Shown in pieces: positions 40,228 to 50,322 of a stretch of DNA of 64,000 nucleotides; positions within the stretch are counted from its first letter, which is position 1; the number at the start of each line of letters is the position of its first letter. This DNA comes from JACPPO01 sp965262505 (lineage in GTDB: Bacteria > Acidobacteriota > Vicinamibacteria > Vicinamibacterales > UBA2999): the NCBI GenBank assembly GCA_965262505.1, contig CBDHFM010000030.1, positions 3,658,001-3,722,000 of the forward strand, read 5' to 3'. The notes beneath the pieces are model-generated. The model was not told the origin of the DNA and ran no database searches. It was given only the letters and a program-made list of their open reading frames with translations. The position numbers and the translations under genes are program-made.

Positions 40228-40719
40228 ATGCTACGGCTCTCCAAGAAGACGGATTACGCCTTGATGGCGATGAAGCACCTCGCGTCCGATCCGCGGCGCC
40301 GGGCGGCCAGCGCCCGGGAAATCGCCGAAACGTATGACATTCCGGTCGAGTTGATGGGCAAGGTGCTGACGCGGCTCGTACGGTCGGGGTTGCTCACCTC
40401 GCACCAGGGCATCCGCGGGGGGTACGAGCTCGCGCAGCCGCCCGCGGCGACCTCGGTGGCGGCCGTCATCGAAGCCATTGACGGTCCCCTGACCATGACC
40501 GCCTGCACGCCGGATCACGACCAGTGCCATCAGTTTTCGAAGTGCACCGTCCGCGACCCGCTGCGCCGCATCCGGGATCGGTTCGCGGCGGTCCTGGCCG
40601 AGTGCAGCATTTCGGAGATCGCGGCCGACTCCGGCCCGTCGGCGCCGCCGGTCACGGTGATGCCGTCGCCGGTCTCGCGCCGCCCGTATGCGTTATCAGC
40701 TGCGTCGAGGGAGCCATGA
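40228..40719 (+). CDS. Rrf2-family [Fe-S] regulator of the SUF operon
   Basis: A 163-residue IscR-like repressor. Winged helix in residues 1-65 (LSKKTDYALMAMKHLA; AETYDIPVELMGKVLTRLVRSG), cluster cysteines C93, C100 and C106. The C-terminal 25 residues (Ser/Pro-rich) have no counterpart in the paralogue at 11740. ATG 40228 is preferred because it lies just after the promoter/operator and matches the paralogue's start. Its stop overlaps sufA (ATGA). Confidence 0.9.
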   Translation: MLRLSKKTDYALMAMKHLASDPRRRAASAREIAETYDIPVELMGKVLTRLVRSGLLTSHQGIRGGYELAQPPAATSVAAVIEAIDGPLTMTACTPDHDQCHQFSKCTVRDPLRRIRDRFAAVLAECSISEIAADSGPSAPPVTVMPSPVSRRPYALSAASREP

Positions 40720-41093
40720 TCGAGATTCGCGAAAGCGCCGCACTGCAGATTCGAAAGCTGCTGGCGAAGCAGCAGATGGAGGAGGGCGGCCTGCGGATCG
40801 GGCTGAAGTCCGGTGGCTGCTCGGGCTTCGAGTACGTGTTTGCCTGGGAACAGGCGCCGCACGAAGGCGATCACGTGTTTGAAGGCCCGGAGGGCGCCAA
40901 AGTCTTCATCGATCCCAAGAGCTTCCGGCTGCTGGACGGCACTGTGCTCGGTTACGACACGAGCCTAATCAGCCGAGGCTTTCTCTTCGAAAACCCGCAC
41001 GCCAAGAGCACATGCGGCTGCGGCATCTCGTTCAGTGTCGAGGACACTCACCTCGCCAGCCCTGACGGGCTTGCCGGGGAGGACCATCAATGA
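40716..41093 (+). CDS. sufA: A-type Fe-S carrier (SufA/IscA/ErpA family)
   Basis: A 125-residue HesB-like protein with the three cluster cysteines in context: GLKSGGCSGFEY and STCGCGISF. GGGAG precedes the ATG. It overlaps both neighbours by ATGA. It would accept clusters from SufBCD and hand them to apoproteins such as NadA or complex I subunits. Confidence 0.9.
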   Translation: MIEIRESAALQIRKLLAKQQMEEGGLRIGLKSGGCSGFEYVFAWEQAPHEGDHVFEGPEGAKVFIDPKSFRLLDGTVLGYDTSLISRGFLFENPHAKSTCGCGISFSVEDTHLASPDGLAGEDHQ

Positions 41094-42535
41094 CCACAGC
41101 GACCCGTGCGATCGAGGAACTCGCCAGCCGGGAATACCAGTACGGCTTCGTCACCGACGTTGAAGCCGAAACCGTCCCGAAAGGCCTCAACGAGGAGGTC
41201 GTCCGGCTGATCTCCGAGAAGAAGCGCGAGCCCGCGTGGCTGCTCGAGTGGCGCCTGAAGGCGTACCGCGCCTGGCTCACCATGATCGAGCCGACGTGGC
41301 AGAACGTGCGCTACCCGGCGATCGACTACCAGGACATCATCTATTATTCGGCGCCGAAGAAGAAGCCGACGCTCAACAGCCTCGACGAGGTCGATCCGGA
41401 AATCCGCGCCACGTTCGAGAAGCTTGGGATTCCGCTCGAGGAACAGAAGCTGTTCGCTGGCGTCGCGGTCGACGCCGTGTTCGACAGTGTCTCGGTCGGC
41501 ACGACGTTCAAGAAGAAGCTCGGCGATCTCGGGATCATCTTCTGCTCGTTCTCCGAGGCAGTCGAGGAGCACCCGGCGCTCGTGCGGAAGTACCTCGGCA
41601 CGGTCGTTCCCTACACGGACAACTTCTTCGCGACGCTCAACTCGGCGGTTTTCAGCGACGGCTCGTTCGCCTATATCCCCAAGGGCGTCCGCTGTCCCAT
41701 GGAGCTGTCCACGTATTTCCGCATCAACGCCCAGAACACCGGTCAGTTCGAGCGCACGCTCATCGTTGCCGACGAGGGCGCGCACGTGAGCTATCTCGAG
41801 GGCTGCACGGCGCCGATGCGGGACGAGAATCAATTGCACGCCGCCGTCGTGGAGCTCGTCGCGCTCGACAACGCGACGATCAAGTACTCGACGATCCAGA
41901 ACTGGTATCCGGGCGACAAGAACGGCAAGGGGGGCATCTTCAATTTTGTCACCAAGCGCGGCAAAGCGGCTGGCGTGAACTCGAAGATCACCTGGACGCA
42001 GGTCGAGACCGGGTCGGCCATCACATGGAAGTACCCGGGCTGCATCCTGCAGGGCGACAACTCGATCGGCGAATTCTATTCAGTCGCGACGACCAACAAC
42101 TGGCAGCAAGCCGACACCGGCACCAAGATGATCCACATCGGCCGGAACACGAAGAGCACGATCGTCTCGAAGGGGATCTCGGCGGGGCACGGTCAGAATA
42201 CCTACCGCGGCATGGTGAAGATCGGCAACAAGGCGCACGGTGCGCGTAACTACTCGCAGTGCGACTCGTTGCTCATCGGCGATCAGTGCGGCGCCCACAC
42301 GTTCCCGTACCTAGAGATCAAGAACACGTCGGCGAGGGTGGAACACGAAGCGTCCACCTCGAAGATCGACGAGGACCAGATCTTCTATTGCCGCCAGCGC
42401 GGCCTCTCGAGCGAGGACGCTGTGAACCTGATCGTCAACGGGTTCTGCCGGGAAGTCTTCCGCGAACTGCCGATGGAGTTCGCCGTGGAAGCGCAGAAAC
42501 TCCTCAGCGTCAGTCTGGAAGGCAGCGTCGGCTAA
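41090..42535 (+). CDS. sufB: Fe-S cluster assembly protein SufB
   Basis: A 481-residue SufB: LASREYQYGFVTDVEAETVPKGL at the start, FSEAVEEHPALVRKYLGTVVP, the beta-helix core (AHVSYLEGCTAPMRDENQLHAAVVEL with the conserved Cys), and the C-terminal AHTFPYLEIKNTSARVEHEASTSKI region. SufB is the scaffold subunit of SufBC2D. Cytoplasmic. Confidence 0.95.
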   Translation: MTTATRAIEELASREYQYGFVTDVEAETVPKGLNEEVVRLISEKKREPAWLLEWRLKAYRAWLTMIEPTWQNVRYPAIDYQDIIYYSAPKKKPTLNSLDEVDPEIRATFEKLGIPLEEQKLFAGVAVDAVFDSVSVGTTFKKKLGDLGIIFCSFSEAVEEHPALVRKYLGTVVPYTDNFFATLNSAVFSDGSFAYIPKGVRCPMELSTYFRINAQNTGQFERTLIVADEGAHVSYLEGCTAPMRDENQLHAAVVELVALDNATIKYSTIQNWYPGDKNGKGGIFNFVTKRGKAAGVNSKITWTQVETGSAITWKYPGCILQGDNSIGEFYSVATTNNWQQADTGTKMIHIGRNTKSTIVSKGISAGHGQNTYRGMVKIGNKAHGARNYSQCDSLLIGDQCGAHTFPYLEIKNTSARVEHEASTSKIDEDQIFYCRQRGLSSEDAVNLIVNGFCREVFRELPMEFAVEAQKLLSVSLEGSVG

Positions 42536-42541
42536 GACCTC

Positions 42542-43321
<780 letters not shown>

Positions 43322-43331
43322 GGACATCCGC

Positions 43332-44663
43332 ATGTCTCCCCTCGTCCAGTCTCGTCCGCAGACCGAGGCCTATCTGGCCGATTTCGATGGTCTTGCCGCC
43401 ACCCGTACGGTGGCCGAGCCCGCATGGCTCCGGGATGTGCGCCGGAAGGGGATCGAGCACTTCGCCGACGCCGGCTTTCCCACGACGCGCGACGAGGAAT
43501 GGAAATTCACCAGCGTCGCACCGATCGCCGACCGGCCATTCGCGCTAGCGCAAGATGGCCAGCGCGGCCTCGCGACGGATCGGGTGGGGAGCTGGGCCGG
43601 CGCACTCGGCGGCTACAGGCTCGTACTGGTGAACGGCGCCTATGCGCCACAGTTTTCCGGCGGCGAGTTACCCGCCGGCGTGCACGTGTCCAGTCTGCGG
43701 GCTGTCCTGACAGCGAACCCAACGGCCGTGGAGCCGTATCTCGGCCGGTTCGCTACGCCTGATCGGCAGGCGTTCACCGCGCTGAACACGGGCTTTCTCC
43801 AGGACGGCGCGTTCGTGTGGATTCCGCCGGGCACGATCGTCGAACAGCCCATTTCGCTGTTGTTCGTGTCCGCATCCCCGGACACCGTCAGCGTGTCGCA
43901 CCCGCGCGTGCTGATCGTCGCCGGCGATCGCAGTCAGGCCCGGATCGTCGAAAGCTATGTCGGTCCACCGGGACAGGAGTACTTCACGAACGCGGTCACG
44001 GAGGTCGTCGTCGGGTCCGGCGCGGTGGTCGACCATTACAAGGTACAACGCGAGAGCCAGCGTGCCCATCACATCGGCAGCATGTACGTGCACGGCACGC
44101 GTGACAGCACATTTTCGTCGCATTCGATCGCGTTCGGCGGCTCTCTCGTCCGGAACGACGTCATCGCCGTGCTCGACGGCGAGGGCGGCGACTACACGTT
44201 GAACGGCCTGTATCTCGCGGACGGCCGGCGGCTGATCGACAATCACACGACGATCGACCACGCGAAGCCGCACTGCGGCAGCCACGAGGTGTACAAAGGA
44301 ATCCTCAGCGGGCACGCGCGCGCTGTCTTCAACGGCAAGATCATCGTACGGCCCGACGCGCAGAAGACCGACGCCAAGCAGACGAACAAGGCGCTGCTGC
44401 TCTCCGACGATGCGCGGATCAATACGAAGCCGCAACTCGAGATTTTCGCCAACGACGTGAAGTGCACGCACGGCGCGGCGGTGGGTCAGCTCGACGAGGA
44501 CGCGATCTTTTATCTGCGGGCGCGGGGCCTCGACCTGCAGCAGGCGCGCGACATGCTGATCCACGCGTTCGCGGGCGACGTGCTCGACCGGATCCGGATC
44601 GAGCCGCTCAGGAAGTCGCTCGAAGAGCACCTTCTCTCCGAGCTGCCGGCGGCCGGGGCATGA
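43332..44663 (+). CDS. sufD: Fe-S assembly protein SufD
   Basis: A 443-residue SufB paralogue: RDEEWKFTSVAPIADRPF near the start, the VVDHYKVQRESQRAHHI beta-helix turn, the conserved C-terminal HCGSHEVYKGILSGHARAVFNGKI, and DAQKTDAKQTNKALLLSDDARINTKPQLEI. Sits 10 bp after sufC. Confidence 0.94.
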   Translation: MSPLVQSRPQTEAYLADFDGLAATRTVAEPAWLRDVRRKGIEHFADAGFPTTRDEEWKFTSVAPIADRPFALAQDGQRGLATDRVGSWAGALGGYRLVLVNGAYAPQFSGGELPAGVHVSSLRAVLTANPTAVEPYLGRFATPDRQAFTALNTGFLQDGAFVWIPPGTIVEQPISLLFVSASPDTVSVSHPRVLIVAGDRSQARIVESYVGPPGQEYFTNAVTEVVVGSGAVVDHYKVQRESQRAHHIGSMYVHGTRDSTFSSHSIAFGGSLVRNDVIAVLDGEGGDYTLNGLYLADGRRLIDNHTTIDHAKPHCGSHEVYKGILSGHARAVFNGKIIVRPDAQKTDAKQTNKALLLSDDARINTKPQLEIFANDVKCTHGAAVGQLDEDAIFYLRARGLDLQQARDMLIHAFAGDVLDRIRIEPLRKSLEEHLLSELPAAGA

Positions 44664-44678
44664 GCTGACGAATCAATC

Positions 44679-45935
44679 ATGACCAGCATCGCCAGCGTCG
44701 CCGGGCCGTCCCGGATCGGCTTCAACGTAAGCCGCATCCGCGAGGACTTTCCCATTCTTCGGCAGACCGTGCACGGCAAGCCGCTCGTGTACCTGGACAA
44801 CGCGGCGACGACGCAGAAGCCTCGTGCGGTGCTCGACGCGTTGATGGCCTACTACAGCGAGGACAACGCGAACGTACACCGCGGCGTTCACCTGCTCAGC
44901 GAGCGCGCCACCCAGGCGTTCGAGAATGCCCGCGCCACGGTGCAGCGCTTCATCAACGCCGCCTCAACGCACGAAATCGTGTTCACGCGTAGCGCCACCG
45001 AGGCCGTCAATCTGGTGGCCCAGACGTTCGGCCGTACACGGCTCGGCCCTGGGGACGAGGTGGTGATCTCCGCCATGGAGCACCACTCCAACATCGTGCC
45101 CTGGCAGATGGTGTGCCGGGAAAAGGGCGCGTCGCTGCGGGTGATTCCGATCACGGACGAGGGGGTGCTGCAGGTCGAGGAGTACGAGCGGCTTCTCGGG
45201 CCGCATACACGGCTGGTCTCGATCGTCCATCTGTCGAACGCGCTCGGGACGATCAATCCCGTCCAGCGGATGATTGCGACGGCGCACCGGCGCGGCGTGC
45301 CGGTGCTGATCGACGGATCACAGGCGGCCCATCACATGACGGTGGACGTCCAGGCGCTCGACGCCGACTTCTACGTGTTCACGGGCCACAAGCTGTACGG
45401 ACCGACCGGGATTGGCGTGCTGTACGGCAAGGAGCGTCTGCTCGAGGAGATGCCGCCGTATCAGGGTGGCGGCGACATGATCAGCTCGGTCACGTTCGAG
45501 AAGACCACGTACAACGCCCTGCCGTACAAATTCGAAGCGGGGACACCGCACATCGCGGGCGCGGTGGGGTTGGCGGCGGCGGTGGACTACGTCACCGCGA
45601 TCGGGATGGATCGCATCACGGCACACGAACGTGAGCTCCTGGCGTACGGAACGACGGCGCTGTCGGGGGTGCCGGGTCTGACGCTGATCGGAACAGCGCC
45701 CGAGAAGGCAGGCGTGCTCTCGTTCGTGATGGACGGTGTGCACCCGCACGACATCGGCACGGTCGTCGATCAGGAAGGCGTGGCGATCCGCACCGGGCAC
45801 CACTGCACTCAGCCCCTGATGCAGCGGTTGGGTATTCCCGCCACCGCGCGCGCATCGCTGGCGCTCTATACCACACGCGAGGAGATCGACGCCCTCGTCG
45901 CGGCGCTCCACAAAGTCCGCGAGCTCTTCACGTGA
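44679..45935 (+). CDS. sufS: Cysteine desulfurase SufS (group II)
   Basis: A 418-residue PLP enzyme: YLDNAATTQKP at the start, EHHSNIVPWQ, PLP Lys in FTGHKLYGPTGIG, and the active Cys in RTGHHCTQPLM, which lies in the short loop of SufS-type enzymes. Group II desulfurases need a partner such as SufU or SufE; sufU follows with a 4-bp overlap. Confidence 0.95.
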   Translation: MTSIASVAGPSRIGFNVSRIREDFPILRQTVHGKPLVYLDNAATTQKPRAVLDALMAYYSEDNANVHRGVHLLSERATQAFENARATVQRFINAASTHEIVFTRSATEAVNLVAQTFGRTRLGPGDEVVISAMEHHSNIVPWQMVCREKGASLRVIPITDEGVLQVEEYERLLGPHTRLVSIVHLSNALGTINPVQRMIATAHRRGVPVLIDGSQAAHHMTVDVQALDADFYVFTGHKLYGPTGIGVLYGKERLLEEMPPYQGGGDMISSVTFEKTTYNALPYKFEAGTPHIAGAVGLAAAVDYVTAIGMDRITAHERELLAYGTTALSGVPGLTLIGTAPEKAGVLSFVMDGVHPHDIGTVVDQEGVAIRTGHHCTQPLMQRLGIPATARASLALYTTREEIDALVAALHKVRELFT

Positions 45936-46411
45936 CGCAGCGAGGGTTGCCAGCGTCCGATCTTCGGGAACTCTATCAAGAGGTCATCCTCGACCACAAT
46001 CGCCGGCCGCGCAACTTCCGCACGATTGAAGGTGCCAGCCGGCATGCCGAGGGCTACAATCCGCTCTGCGGGGATCGGTTGTCGCTCTACCTGGAGGTCG
46101 AGGACGGCGTGATCAAGGACGCCAGCTTTCAGGGATCGGGATGCGCGATCTCGAAAGCGTCGGCTTCGATGATGACCGACAGCGTCAAGGGTAAAACGCT
46201 GAGCGAGACACGCGACATGTTCGAGCGATTCCACCGGATGGTAACCGGGAACGCCGACCCGCTCTCGAACCCAGAACAGCTGGGCAAGCTGGCCGTGTTC
46301 GAAGGCGTCCGCCACTATCCTGCGCGCGTCAAGTGCGCGAGCCTCGCCTGGCACACGCTTCGCTCCGCGGTCGACGCGAAGGACGAAGTCGTGTCGACAG
46401 AAACGGAGTAG
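45932..46411 (+). CDS. sufU: SufU-type sulfurtransferase/scaffold
   Basis: A 159-residue IscU-fold protein starting at GTG 45932 (GTGA overlap with sufS). LYQEVILDHNRRPRNF, NPLCGDRLSLYLEV, GSGCAISKASASMM and RVKCASLAWHTL supply three cysteines and the zinc-site Asp. The longer segment between the second and third Cys, containing FERFHRMVTGN, is the SufU insertion. In Bacillus SufU, zinc lets it collect sulfur from SufS. Confidence 0.92.
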   Translation: MTQRGLPASDLRELYQEVILDHNRRPRNFRTIEGASRHAEGYNPLCGDRLSLYLEVEDGVIKDASFQGSGCAISKASASMMTDSVKGKTLSETRDMFERFHRMVTGNADPLSNPEQLGKLAVFEGVRHYPARVKCASLAWHTLRSAVDAKDEVVSTETE

Positions 46412-46425
46412 CGCGATCGACGGCC

Positions 46426-46851
46426 ATGGCGGACGATATCATCAAGCTCACCGACGAAACCGCGGCGCGCGCCGAAGAGACGACGCGAGTGGCTTCGCAT
46501 ACCGACGCAGCCGGCGCGGTCTTCGAACGTCGTGACCCCGTCAGCACGCTGGCGATGCAGCCGCAGATCGTCGAGGCGCTCTCGACGATCTTTGACCCCG
46601 AGATCCCCGTCAACATCTACGAACTCGGCCTCATCTACGAGATCGCCGTCGACGCTGACCACGCGGTCGGCGTTCGCATGACGTTGACGTCGCCTAACTG
46701 CCCAGCCGCCCAAAGCCTTCCCGTCGAAGTCGTCAACAAGCTGAAGCAACTGCCCGGCATCACCGACGCGCACGTGGACATCGTCTGGGACCCGCCCTGG
46801 GGCAAAGACCGGATGTCGGAGGCCGCGAAACTGCAACTCGGGATGTTCTGA
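46426..46851 (+). CDS. sufT: SufT / MIP18-like (DUF59) Fe-S maturation protein
   Basis: About 141 residues. The C-terminal DUF59 domain (from about residue 45: IVEALSTIFDPEIPVNIYELGLIYEI, LTSPNCPAAQSLPVEV, VDIVWDPPWGKDRMSE) carries the conserved DPE and Cys. A 40-residue polar extension precedes it. Last gene of the SUF operon; followed by a hairpin. Confidence 0.9.
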   Translation: MADDIIKLTDETAARAEETTRVASHTDAAGAVFERRDPVSTLAMQPQIVEALSTIFDPEIPVNIYELGLIYEIAVDADHAVGVRMTLTSPNCPAAQSLPVEVVNKLKQLPGITDAHVDIVWDPPWGKDRMSEAAKLQLGMF

Positions 46852-46858
46852 CCGTTTC

Positions 46859-46882
46859 GCCGGCTGACGTCGCTCAGCCGGC
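46859..46882. terminator. Hairpin between convergent sufT and ferredoxin genes
   Basis: Perfect 9-bp stem GCCGGCTGA/TCAGCCGGC with loop CGTCGC. No good T-tract follows on either strand, so it may act with Rho or as an RNA end protector. The remaining bases to 46989 hold no gene. Confidence 0.5.
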
Positions 46883-46989
46883 GCCTCGTTCCCGCCATTT
46901 CGGCCAAGAAAACGGCCAAGGGCGGATCCGCAGCGCCGAGGGCGCCAGAGCCGCAAACCGAACCTCTACTCGCTGCTGGAGCGAGTCAA

Positions 46990-47361
46990 CTAGCCGCTGT
47001 GGGCCGCCTGTCGTTCCGCGGGCAGGATGGCCATCAGCGTTGGCTGCGCGGCGATGTGGGCCTGAACGATGGCTTCCGCTCTCGCCACCGCGTCGGGATC
47101 GCCACTGCGGTAGATACTGTTGGCTTCAATCAGATCCGTCTGGTGTGACGGAGTCACCTCGACGCTGTCATAGATCGCGGCCACTGGACACGCCGGGACG
47201 CACGCACCGCAGTCGATGCACTCCTCCGGATGGATGTAGAGCATCGTCGCCTGCTCGAACTCCGGCTCGTCCTTGCGCGGGTGGATGCAGTCGACGGGAC
47301 AGACATCAATGCAGGCGGCGTCCTTCGTGCCGATGCAGGGATCGGTGATGACGAACGGCAC
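46990..47361 (-). CDS. Ferredoxin, bacterial 7Fe or 2[4Fe-4S] type
   Basis: A 123-residue ferredoxin: PCIGTKDAACIDVCPVDCI supplies the first cluster region with the [3Fe-4S]-type spacing of FdxA proteins, and CIDCGACVPACPV the [4Fe-4S] site. A C-terminal extension of about 55 residues follows. It starts on the base after the oxidoreductase beta stop, so it is the likely electron acceptor of that enzyme. Confidence 0.9.
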   Translation of the reverse strand: MPFVITDPCIGTKDAACIDVCPVDCIHPRKDEPEFEQATMLYIHPEECIDCGACVPACPVAAIYDSVEVTPSHQTDLIEANSIYRSGDPDAVARAEAIVQAHIAAQPTLMAILPAERQAAHSG

Positions 47362-48249
47362 CTACATGAACTCCTCGACCAGTTTCCGCCGCTGCTCCCT
47401 GCTCACCTCTACGGGCTGATTGACCAGCGGACCTGCCTGAAGTCCGGGATCCTGCAGGTGAAGACTCGGCCGCGGGCTCCCATCCTGGTAGATGAGCCCG
47501 ATCGGGATCTTCTCTCCCCATGTCAGGGCGACGTCCATCGCTGCATGGAAGTCGTGTGGATCGTGGGGAGTATCTTCCAACTTGTAAACACGCTCGCGGA
47601 ACCATTCATACGTGTTGTGCTTGTTGAACGTCACGCACGGGCTGAACACATCGATCAGCGAAAAGCCCGGGTACCGAATGGCCTCGGTGTACAGCTTCAG
47701 CAGGTGCTTCGGCTGGCCGCTGAATCCGCGCGCGATGTAACCGCAGCCGCTCGCCAGCGCCAGCGCCATCGGGTTGAGCATGCCCTCCAGATTGCCGTGC
47801 GGGCTGGTTTTCGTGATCATCCCCGTTTCGCTGGTGGGCGAGACCTGGCCGGTGGTCAGGCCGTACGTCTCGTTGTCCATGACGATGTAGGTGATGTCGA
47901 TATTGCGCCGCATCGCCTGGATGAAGTGGTTCAAGCCTATACCGTAGCCGTCCCCGTCGCCGCCGGTGGCAATCACGGTCATGTCGTGATTGCCAAGCTT
48001 GGCTCCGGTGGCGACCGGCAGCGCCCGGCCGTGCAGGCTGTGCACGCCGTACGAGCGGAAGAACCCGGGCAGGTTTGACGAGCACCCGATGCCAGACACG
48101 ACCAGGACCTCGTGCGGTTGACGCCCCAGTTCGGCACACGCGTGGAACAACGTGTTCAAGACGCCGAAGTCGCCGCACCCAGGGCACCAATCCGGTGAAA
48201 CTGGCGCTTTGAAGTCTTTTATTTCAAGTAGCGCGGTTGCAGTGGCCAT
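47362..48249 (-). CDS. korB: 2-oxoacid:ferredoxin oxidoreductase, beta subunit (first set)
   Basis: A 295-residue TPP-binding subunit: WCPGCGDFGVLN, GIGCSSNLPGFF, HSLHGRALPVATG, the TPP/Mg motif GGDGDGYGIGLNHF and MDNETYGLTTGQVSPTS. Closest in style to 2-oxoglutarate:ferredoxin oxidoreductase, which makes succinyl-CoA and reduced ferredoxin; pyruvate cannot be excluded. Same operon as the alpha subunit (8-bp gap) and ferredoxin. Confidence 0.9.
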   Translation of the reverse strand: MATATALLEIKDFKAPVSPDWCPGCGDFGVLNTLFHACAELGRQPHEVLVVSGIGCSSNLPGFFRSYGVHSLHGRALPVATGAKLGNHDMTVIATGGDGDGYGIGLNHFIQAMRRNIDITYIVMDNETYGLTTGQVSPTSETGMITKTSPHGNLEGMLNPMALALASGCGYIARGFSGQPKHLLKLYTEAIRYPGFSLIDVFSPCVTFNKHNTYEWFRERVYKLEDTPHDPHDFHAAMDVALTWGEKIPIGLIYQDGSPRPSLHLQDPGLQAGPLVNQPVEVSREQRRKLVEEFM

Positions 48250-48257
48250 GTCTCTCC

Positions 48258-50153
48258 TTAGGTTGTCAGTGGCGAGGCATCTGCCGCCGTGGCCGCAACG
48301 CGTCGTCCCGCCCAGTCACCCGACGTGCCTGTCGGATGCTCCGTCCGCCATCCAGCCTCTGTCGATAGTACTTCGATGAGTTTCGTCCCGTTCGCCCGCA
48401 CTTCCTTGACGGCCGCCACGATGTGCTTGGGCTCGAAAGGCTCACCGTCGTATTTGCGAATGTGACTATGAGCGACGATGCCCGTCTCGGCCCGCAAGTG
48501 ACGCGCGAACTGGCCGCTCTGGTTGTTCTCGACGATGATCACCCGCCGGCTCTTGCCGAGGATGGCAGAGACCTCGGCGACGTGGAAGGGCACCAGAAAC
48601 TTGATCTGCAGATGGCTCGTCGAGATGCCCTCCCGATTCAAGTGCTCGGCCGCCTCAGTCAGCACGCCCCAGGTGGAGCCCCAGCCGACGAGTGTCACCT
48701 CGGCGTCTGGTGAGCCCACGAGCGTCGGAGCAGGCAGATGCTCGAGGACCGTGTCCATCTTGCGGACTCGCTTGTCTGCCATCTTCTTGCGCCGCACGGT
48801 ATCAGTGAAGACATCGCTGAGCAGTACACCGTCTTCGTCGTGCTCATCGCTGGCGGCCACGTGGATGTGGCCGGGAACCCCAGGGACCGCGCGAGGAGAA
48901 ATGCCAGACTCGGTGTTCTTGTAGCGGAGGTACGGCTCGCCAGCGTCGGCTCCGCCCTTCTTGCCCGCTCCGGATGCCGACGTGATGAGTTCGGCTCGAT
49001 CGATCTTGAAGTCGACGTCGAGCAGAGCCGGATCGACGGTCTCGCTCCCCTCGGCTATCAGCAGGTCCGTCAGGATGATCACCGGGCACTGATAGCGGTC
49101 GGCGACGTTGAAGGCCAGGGCCGGAGTGGTGAAGCCATCCGTCATGCTGAGCGGGGCGATGATAATCCGCGGGAAGTCGCCCTGGCTGGCGCCAAGGGCC
49201 TGAGTCAAATCCCCCTGCTCAGTCTTGGTTGGCACGCCCGTGGACGGGCCCGCGCGCATCACGTTGACGACGACGACCGGAGTTTCGAGCATCGCCGAGA
49301 GGCCGATGGCCTCCGTCATCAGGGCGAAGCCGCCGCCCGAGGTGGCACACATGCTCCGCGCGCCCATGTGGGCGGCCCCGATGGACATGTTGATCACCGA
49401 GATCTCGTCTTCAACCTGGCGGACACAGATATCCATCTCCTTCCCGTGGGCCGCGAACCATTCCAGGATGTGCGTCGCCGGGCTCATCGGGTAGGCGCAA
49501 TAAAACTTGCAGCCGGCCAGTGCCGCTCCCATGGCCAGGAGCCCGTTGCCCATGGCCATCGCCCATTTCTGGTTGTTCTTCTCGAGCTGCTTCGCCGGTG
49601 TCGTGAAATTGGCGGCTGCGTAGTCATAGCCGGCCTTCGCCGCCTCCATGTTGACTTTCACCACGTGCGGCTTCTTCGCGAACGTCGACTCGAGCACCGA
49701 CTCCAGCCCTTTGAAGTCCAGACCCATCAGACCAATCACGGCCCCTACTGCCACCGTGTTCTGCATGACCGGCAACTTCTTGGAGGCGGGGGCCAGGTCG
49801 GGGACCGGCAAGGGACACAGCTGGACGCCCGCTGGAGGCTCATAACTCGGTGACAGCTTGGCGCCGTTGTACAGGGCCACGCCACCGCCGACGAGCTCCT
49901 GCAGGTGGCGGTCCAGCGTGTCTTGATTGAGGGCGATGAGGGTGTCGACTTGATCGCCTTGATTGAGGGGCTTCTTGGCTGAGACGCGGAGGCGCAACCA
50001 GGAGTGCCCGCCGCGAATCACCGACTGGTAGGCATTGTAGGCGTATACGGCCTGACCCTGCCGGGCGACAGACAGTGCCAAGGTATTGCCGGCTGAGGCA
50101 ACTCCATCGCCCGCCGCACCGCCAATTCCGACGATCACATCAGACTCGTTCAC
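48258..50153 (-). CDS. korA: 2-oxoacid:ferredoxin oxidoreductase, fused gamma-alpha subunit (first set)
   Basis: A 631-residue fusion. Residues 1-185 are the gamma domain (IGGAAGDGVASAGNTLALSV, YQSVIRGGHSWLRLRVS); about 205-430 the pyrimidine-binding domain (CKFYCAYPMSPATHILEW, ATSGGGFALMTEAIG, MRAGPSTGVPTKTEQGDL); the rest is the transketolase C-terminal-like domain (VGWGSTWGVLTEAAEHL, VVENNQSGQFARHLR). Fused gamma-alpha is the usual bacterial KorA form. Confidence 0.9.
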   Translation of the reverse strand: MNESDVIVGIGGAAGDGVASAGNTLALSVARQGQAVYAYNAYQSVIRGGHSWLRLRVSAKKPLNQGDQVDTLIALNQDTLDRHLQELVGGGVALYNGAKLSPSYEPPAGVQLCPLPVPDLAPASKKLPVMQNTVAVGAVIGLMGLDFKGLESVLESTFAKKPHVVKVNMEAAKAGYDYAAANFTTPAKQLEKNNQKWAMAMGNGLLAMGAALAGCKFYCAYPMSPATHILEWFAAHGKEMDICVRQVEDEISVINMSIGAAHMGARSMCATSGGGFALMTEAIGLSAMLETPVVVVNVMRAGPSTGVPTKTEQGDLTQALGASQGDFPRIIIAPLSMTDGFTTPALAFNVADRYQCPVIILTDLLIAEGSETVDPALLDVDFKIDRAELITSASGAGKKGGADAGEPYLRYKNTESGISPRAVPGVPGHIHVAASDEHDEDGVLLSDVFTDTVRRKKMADKRVRKMDTVLEHLPAPTLVGSPDAEVTLVGWGSTWGVLTEAAEHLNREGISTSHLQIKFLVPFHVAEVSAILGKSRRVIIVENNQSGQFARHLRAETGIVAHSHIRKYDGEPFEPKHIVAAVKEVRANGTKLIEVLSTEAGWRTEHPTGTSGDWAGRRVAATAADASPLTT

Positions 50154-50209
50154 TAAGGCCTCCTCCGCGACCGATCGACGCGGACGTAAACACGATCAGG
50201 GAAGCTGTC

Positions 50210-50239
50210 ATTCTAGTCGAGCGCTCGACGGGGCAGCAA
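50210..50239 (-). promoter_or_regulatory. Candidate korA promoter with palindromic operator in the spacer
   Basis: On the minus strand TTGCTG (50234-50239), an 18-bp spacer and TAGAAT (50210-50215). The spacer contains the perfect 14-bp palindrome GTCGAGCGCTCGAC (50216-50229), ideally placed for a repressor. A GGAGG ribosome site precedes the korA start. The rest of 50154-50322 holds no gene. Confidence 0.5.
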
Positions 50240-50322
50240 CCCGGCGGCAAAAAGTCAAAGTACCGGTGAACAAAGTAATGTGTGGACGTGGAAGCCAGGC
50301 CGTGGTACGCAGGTCGCTATAC

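Noticed and set aside
48738..49853. 371-residue plus-strand frame opposite korA (and similar ones at 56670-57722 and 50842-51990 opposite nuo genes)
   Set aside because: Same reason: mirror frames of conserved genes, without family features.
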